A stretch of 10,505 nucleotides of DNA from positions 1-10,505 of the forward strand of contig JAOZPK010000083.1 of assembly GCA_029932755.1 (NCBI GenBank), read 5' to 3'. The position numbers and the translations under genes are program-made. This DNA comes from Candidatus Cloacimonadota bacterium (lineage in GTDB: Bacteria; Cloacimonadota; Cloacimonadia; Cloacimonadales; TCS61). Of this stretch, positions 7,145 to 10,505 are shown piece after piece (position 1 is the stretch's first letter; every line of letters starts with the position of its first letter). The notes beneath the pieces are model-generated. The model did no database searches, was not told the origin of the DNA, and was given only the letters and a program-made list of their open reading frames with translations.

Positions 7145-8533
7145 CTAATTATTCCGTATCTCATCATCTGCTTTTATTAATGATTCTTTTACTTCCTGAA
7201 TTTCATTTCTGAAGATCGTTTTCAATCTTTGTAGATTCAAACTACGCAGAGCAGCGAGAGCAGCAGAACTCACATCTATTACTGTGGAGGCAGGAGTTTT
7301 GGATGGCATTACCAAAGATGAATTTATATTAACCATCATATCGATCTTATCCTTAAATGGGGGGCAATTGATAAGTGGAATTGCCAGATTAGCAGCCAGA
7401 GCACCACCCAGTCCATTTGATCTACCAGCTACAGCTATCACACAACCAGGTTCTAATGAATTATTGTAAACATCAGTAATTCCTCCAATCCTTTCACCAT
7501 TCTTGTGAGCAGAAGTAACTCTCATATCAACGTAAATATCATATTTATCCAAAACCGCTTTGATCTTCTCACAATGGGGTAAATCCATTGGAGAGCCCAT
7601 GATAATTATTACATAACCATCTTTAATCAATCCTTCTGAGATTAGATTTCTCTTAACTCTGTCATATACATCTTCATTAAAATCATAACTCAATTTATTG
7701 CCTGTAATTCGGTAATATATATCAAGATAGCGTCTGTTTGTTTCTTCGATAACTTCTTCAGCTAAAACACTTGGAAGTTTGCCATCAACTTTATTTTCCA
7801 ATAACCATTGTCGTACATATTCCTTATCGATCGAGTCTACTTTTGTTGAATCCTTTTTGTAATCTTCCAAACTCCAAAATCTTGATGAATCTGGGGTATG
7901 AATTTCATCAATCAGAACTATTTTACCATCAATAATACCAAATTCATATTTTGTATCAACCAAAATGATTCCCTTCTCTTCGAGGAATTTACTACCAAAA
8001 TCAAACAACTCTAAGGAGATTTTTCTCATCTCATCATAGATAGCTTTTGTAGTCCAATCTTCTTTCACGATATCTTCAGGTGTAATAGGACGATCAGAAT
8101 CTTCTTTTGTTGTAGGAGTAACTAGCGGAGTTGGGAATTTGTCATTTTGATTCAAACCATCAGGTGCAACAACACCACTGAAGTCCCGCTTTCCGTTTTT
8201 ATATCCACGCCACATTGATCCTGTTAAATAACCGCGCACTATTACTTCAATTTTTATTGGTTGTGCTTCCTTTACTAAACTTATATTAGGATCTATCATT
8301 TTAATGAAATGATTATCAACAATGTGTTTTGTTTTTTCGAACCAGAAATTTGTAATTCCAGTTAATACAGCCCCTTTTTGTGGAATGAAGTTGTTCAGAA
8401 CATTATCGAAACTTGATATTCTATCAGATACAACAATCATTCTGGTCTTCTCATTAATATGCACACTATCACGCACCTTTCCTCGATGAATAACCTTCAT
8501 CTGCGGAGTGTAAAAATTCCCTAAACAATTCAT
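7145..8533 (-). CDS. purC/purE: SAICAR synthetase-AIR carboxylase fusion (PurC-PurE class II)
   Basis: This 462-residue bifunctional enzyme would turn AIR into CAIR and then SAICAR. Residues 1-300 are SAICAR synthetase, with GKVRDS (18-23), SDRISSFD (36-43), RGYLTGS (100-106), DTKYEFG (193-199), LIDE (207-210) and TPDSSRFW (213-220). The long insert and TPDSSRFW resemble the yeast ADE1-like branch. Residues from about 305 are AIR carboxylase, with MGSPMDLPHCEKIK (312-325), SAHK (341-344), AGRSNGLGG (369-377) and CPP (390-392). SAHK and AGRSN are features of class II PurE (metazoan PAICS, Treponema), which uses CO2 directly; class I has SAHR and AGGAAHLPG. The closing LIKADDEIR also resembles the PAICS end. 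AAGGAG precedes the ATG at good spacing and lies right beside a repeat arm. It sits 30 bases upstream of purD. No purK is visible, and none should be needed. Confidence 0.94.
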   Translation of the reverse strand: MNCLGNFYTPQMKVIHRGKVRDSVHINEKTRMIVVSDRISSFDNVLNNFIPQKGAVLTGITNFWFEKTKHIVDNHFIKMIDPNISLVKEAQPIKIEVIVRGYLTGSMWRGYKNGKRDFSGVVAPDGLNQNDKFPTPLVTPTTKEDSDRPITPEDIVKEDWTTKAIYDEMRKISLELFDFGSKFLEEKGIILVDTKYEFGIIDGKIVLIDEIHTPDSSRFWSLEDYKKDSTKVDSIDKEYVRQWLLENKVDGKLPSVLAEEVIEETNRRYLDIYYRITGNKLSYDFNEDVYDRVKRNLISEGLIKDGYVIIIMGSPMDLPHCEKIKAVLDKYDIYVDMRVTSAHKNGERIGGITDVYNNSLEPGCVIAVAGRSNGLGGALAANLAIPLINCPPFKDKIDMMVNINSSLVMPSKTPASTVIDVSSAALAALRSLNLQRLKTIFRNEIQEVKESLIKADDEIRNN

Positions 8534-8546
8534 AAATTCTCCTTTC

Positions 8547-8576
8547 TCACCACGGAGCTCACTGAGAGCACGGAGG
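8547..8576 (+). repeat. Left arm of the repeat flanking the GxxExxY gene
   Basis: The arm begins TCACCACGGAG and is built of three CACGGAG-like units at 9-base spacing (CACGGAG, CACTGAG, CACGGAG). It lies between the GxxExxY stop and the purCE ribosome binding site. About 21 of 30 positions are complementary to the right arm at 8965-8995. The end sequence and its distance from the next ribosome binding site match the 5181 end of the empty element. Confidence 0.8.
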
Positions 8577-8579
8577 TAA

Positions 8580-8960
8580 TTATATTATTCTTCTTTTTAT
8601 TCCATTTTTTAATAATTTTTCATTAAAGTTTATCAATAAACCAACTCTATAACCTGATAGTTTTAAATATGTAATTAATTGTGCTTCGTGGATGGGTGTA
8701 AGTTTCTCAACAGATTTCAATTCTAAGATAACTTTATCTTCGACTAACAAATCTAATCTATATTTGGTTTTGATTGTTATATCTTTATATTTAATTGGAA
8801 TTAACACTTGTTGTTTTACTAATAAATCTAAATTAACCAACTCATATAAAAAGCATTCCTCATATGCAGACTCCAATAAACCAGAACCAAGATTCTTATG
8901 AACTTCTATTGCAGCTTTAATGATCTTATCAGTTAAACTTTCATACAATAATTTACTCAT
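8580..8960 (-). CDS. GxxExxY family protein (PD-(D/E)XK nuclease-like fold)
   Basis: This 126-residue protein carries the name-giving motif at residues 27-33 (GLLESAY), preceded by IKAAIEVHKNLGSG (14-27). Asp70 in YRLDLL and Glu80/Lys82 in ILELK are spaced as in the PD-(D/E)XK nuclease core, and QLITYLKLSGYRVGLLINF (94-112) is the usual family C-terminal half. The family is widespread, often in many copies per genome, and its biological role is not established to my knowledge; nuclease activity is only suggested by the residues. No signal peptide or membrane segment is present. The gene lies inside the purine operon, 39 bases after purH and 46 before purCE, bounded on both sides by inverted repeats. 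Its ribosome binding site is unusual: GGAGG occurs in the upstream repeat arm, about 13 bases before the ATG, with only AGAG nearer. A purine-related function is unlikely. Confidence 0.9.
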   Translation of the reverse strand: MSKLLYESLTDKIIKAAIEVHKNLGSGLLESAYEECFLYELVNLDLLVKQQVLIPIKYKDITIKTKYRLDLLVEDKVILELKSVEKLTPIHEAQLITYLKLSGYRVGLLINFNEKLLKNGIKRRII

Positions 8961-8964
8961 TTTT

Positions 8965-8995
8965 TCTCTGTGTCCTCCGTGCTCTCTGTGGTTAA
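8965..8995 (-). repeat. Right arm of the repeat flanking the GxxExxY gene
   Basis: Read on the minus strand it begins TTAACCACAGAG and continues with CACGGAGGA and CACAGAGA, the same 9-base periodicity as the left arm. It starts five bases after the purH stop and ends four bases before the GxxExxY ATG. It therefore contributes the gene's only Shine-Dalgarno-like GGAGG. The TTAACC end also occurs in the empty element near purN. Confidence 0.8.
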
Positions 8996-8999
8996 TTCT

Positions 9000-10505
9000 T
9001 TAGTGTTTAAAATGCCTTATGCCTGTAAACACCATGGCAATACCAAGATCATTACAAGCTCTAATTACTTTCTTATCTCGCATGGAACCACCTGGTTGAA
9101 CAATTGTTTTTATCCCGGCTTGAGAAGCTACAACTACATTATCAGGAAATGGGAAAAAAGCATCAGAAACAAGAATAGCTTTTCCTAATTCCTTAGCGTA
9201 ATATGATATAATATCTTCCCCATCATATTCCATTGTCATATTTTCAGTTGCTTTCTCGATTGCTAATCTGGTCGAGATCAAACGGTTTGGCTGACCGGCT
9301 CCCATACCAAGAAGCTGATTTGATCCATCTTTCATTTCTCGAACCAATACAATGGAATTAGATTTAACCTGTCGCATCGCTTTGAGACCAAATTCAATCA
9401 GTTCTTTCTTGGATTCTACATCCACCTTTCTTTCGGTTACTACATCCATCTTCTCATATAACAGATTATCCGCATCCTGAACCAAAAGTGAATTGTGTAA
9501 ATATTTCATATCGATCTTACGTTGGCATATTGCAGGATCAAATTCTACAATTCGCAGATTTTTATGGAATTCCAAATACTTAAGTGCTTCATCACTGTAG
9601 CCGGGTGCAACAACAACTTCCACGAATTTACGCTTACTTTTATCTTCATTGTTCAATTCAAAGAATTCTACTGTTTTCAATTCAAGCGGTTTATTAAAAG
9701 AAATGATAGAACCAAACGCTGAGACCGGATCACCTGACCATGAATGTTTGAGGGCAGTTAATTGATTATCTGCTTCTGCCAGTCCGCAGGGATTACTGTG
9801 CTTGATCACGCCCACAGCAAATCGATTAAGATCTTTCACAGAGTCAATTGCTCCCTGAATATCGTTCAGATTATTATAGGAAATCTCCTTCCCATGCAAA
9901 ACCTTCATATCATACAAAGAAACTGTTTTACCAGCTTCTCGATAAAAATAGCCTTCTTGATGTGAATTCTCTCCATACCGTAGTTTCTTCCCACCAGTAT
10001 AATGAATACGAATGCTTTTATCATTTGCTTGTTCATCCATTGTAGTTGCAATTAGAGCATCGTAATCGGCTGTATGGTTGAATGCTTTTCTCATTAATTC
10101 AAAACGAGTTTCCTGAGATATTGCCCCATCATTCTTTTTTAACTCTGAAATAATTTTGGTATAATCGTTAACATCTGTAATTATAGTAACATATTTAAAA
10201 TTCTTGGCAGAAGCACGAATCATTGTAGGACCGCCAATGTCTATATTCTCAATCAATGTTTCAAAATCAGCTCCTGAAGCCTTTACTTTGGAAAAAGGAT
10301 ATAAATTGCACACCACAAGATCAATCGGTTCAATTCCTAATTTTACGGCTTCTTCAGCATCTTTTTCTCTATCAAACAACAAAGCCGATTCAATAGCAAA
10401 ACTGATAGTTTTCATCCTACCGCCGAACGCTTCGGGATTTCCGGTAACTTTGGATATTTCTGTCACCTCAATTCCGGCTTCTTCCAATACTTTTTTTGTT
10501 CCACC
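9000..10505 (-). CDS. purH: AICAR formyltransferase/IMP cyclohydrolase (5' end missing)
   Basis: This bifunctional enzyme formylates AICAR and closes the ring to IMP. The frame is open to the right edge: 501 residues are visible, beginning GGTKKVLEEAG, which fits the STGGTxxxL region, so about 30 residues are missing. In the cyclohydrolase domain the residues matching human Lys66, Tyr104, Asp125 and Lys137 are present (visible Lys32 in GRMKT, Tyr69 in NLYPF, Asp89 in IDIGG, Lys101 in SAKN). The usual KTLHPxxHGG, however, reads KTISFAIESA. The formyltransferase domain has RYGENSHQ (176-183), KHSNPCG (235-241) with catalytic Lys-His, DPVSAFG, and near the end SDAFFPFPD and VQPGG. It is the most upstream visible gene of the purine operon; its promoter lies off the window. 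The GxxExxY cassette directly follows its stop. Confidence 0.95.
   Translation of the reverse strand, partial: GGTKKVLEEAGIEVTEISKVTGNPEAFGGRMKTISFAIESALLFDREKDAEEAVKLGIEPIDLVVCNLYPFSKVKASGADFETLIENIDIGGPTMIRASAKNFKYVTIITDVNDYTKIISELKKNDGAISQETRFELMRKAFNHTADYDALIATTMDEQANDKSIRIHYTGGKKLRYGENSHQEGYFYREAGKTVSLYDMKVLHGKEISYNNLNDIQGAIDSVKDLNRFAVGVIKHSNPCGLAEADNQLTALKHSWSGDPVSAFGSIISFNKPLELKTVEFFELNNEDKSKRKFVEVVVAPGYSDEALKYLEFHKNLRIVEFDPAICQRKIDMKYLHNSLLVQDADNLLYEKMDVVTERKVDVESKKELIEFGLKAMRQVKSNSIVLVREMKDGSNQLLGMGAGQPNRLISTRLAIEKATENMTMEYDGEDIISYYAKELGKAILVSDAFFPFPDNVVVASQAGIKTIVQPGGSMRDKKVIRACNDLGIAMVFTGIRHFKH

Larger units (their letters stand above)
8547..8995. mobile_element. Candidate cassette: GxxExxY gene between inverted periodic repeats
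   Basis: The 449-base unit consists of inverted 30-base arms, each made of three 9-base units, and one 126-codon gene with almost nothing else between. It separates purH from purCE, which otherwise form a continuous operon. The shorter element at 5181-5258 has the same end sequences and polarity but no gene, so this looks like the loaded form of a repeat family. No transposase, integrase or clear target duplication is visible; mobility is inferred from structure and position. Confidence 0.55.

Noticed and set aside
8547..8995. Defence or toxin-antitoxin system built around the GxxExxY gene
   Set aside because: There is one small nuclease-like gene with no partner, no toxin-sized pair and no other defence gene in the window.

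Overview
This AT-rich window is mostly a minus-strand purine-biosynthesis operon. Reading leftward the order is purH (5' end off the right edge), a small GxxExxY-family gene, a purC-purE fusion, purD, purN and guaA. A plus-strand elongation factor G gene converges on guaA. Left of it lie a small secreted Cache-domain gene (plus strand) and the 5' part of an SDR-type L-threonine 3-dehydrogenase gene (minus strand, running off the left edge). No tRNA, rRNA, CRISPR array or phage module was seen.

The organism is a bacterium, probably a poorly characterised, low-GC lineage. A Fibrobacteres-Chlorobi-Bacteroidetes-type member such as a Cloacimonadota-like organism is my best guess. Grounds are the SDR-type threonine dehydrogenase, the GxxExxY gene with its flanking repeats, a promoter fitting the Bacteroidota TTG-N19-TAnnTTTG layout, and recall of similar proteins. 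This is inference, not a placement.

The operon genes cover purine steps 2 (PurD), 3 (PurN), AIR carboxylation and SAICAR synthesis (PurCE), the last two steps to IMP (PurH), and amination of XMP to GMP (GuaA). The fused PurE is of the class II (metazoan/Treponema) type, which takes CO2 directly, so PurK should not be needed. Junctions are tight: 39, 46 and 30 bases, a 4-base ATGA overlap, then 37 bases, so co-transcription is likely. Three proteins look unexpectedly like eukaryotic forms: EF-G (mitochondrial EFG1/spdEFG1-like), GuaA (long human-like form) and the PurE domain (PAICS-like).

The most notable signal is repeat DNA inside the operon. Two elements with the same polarity and 8-9-base periodic inverted arms sit just upstream of the ribosome binding sites of guaA and purCE. 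The guaA-side copy is empty (78 bases) and supplies the last codons and stop of purN. The purCE-side copy holds the GxxExxY gene between its arms. A different 72-base palindromic element has entered purD in frame and adds 24 residues to the protein. No wholly new multi-gene system was found; the empty/loaded repeat pair is the best candidate for something under-described.
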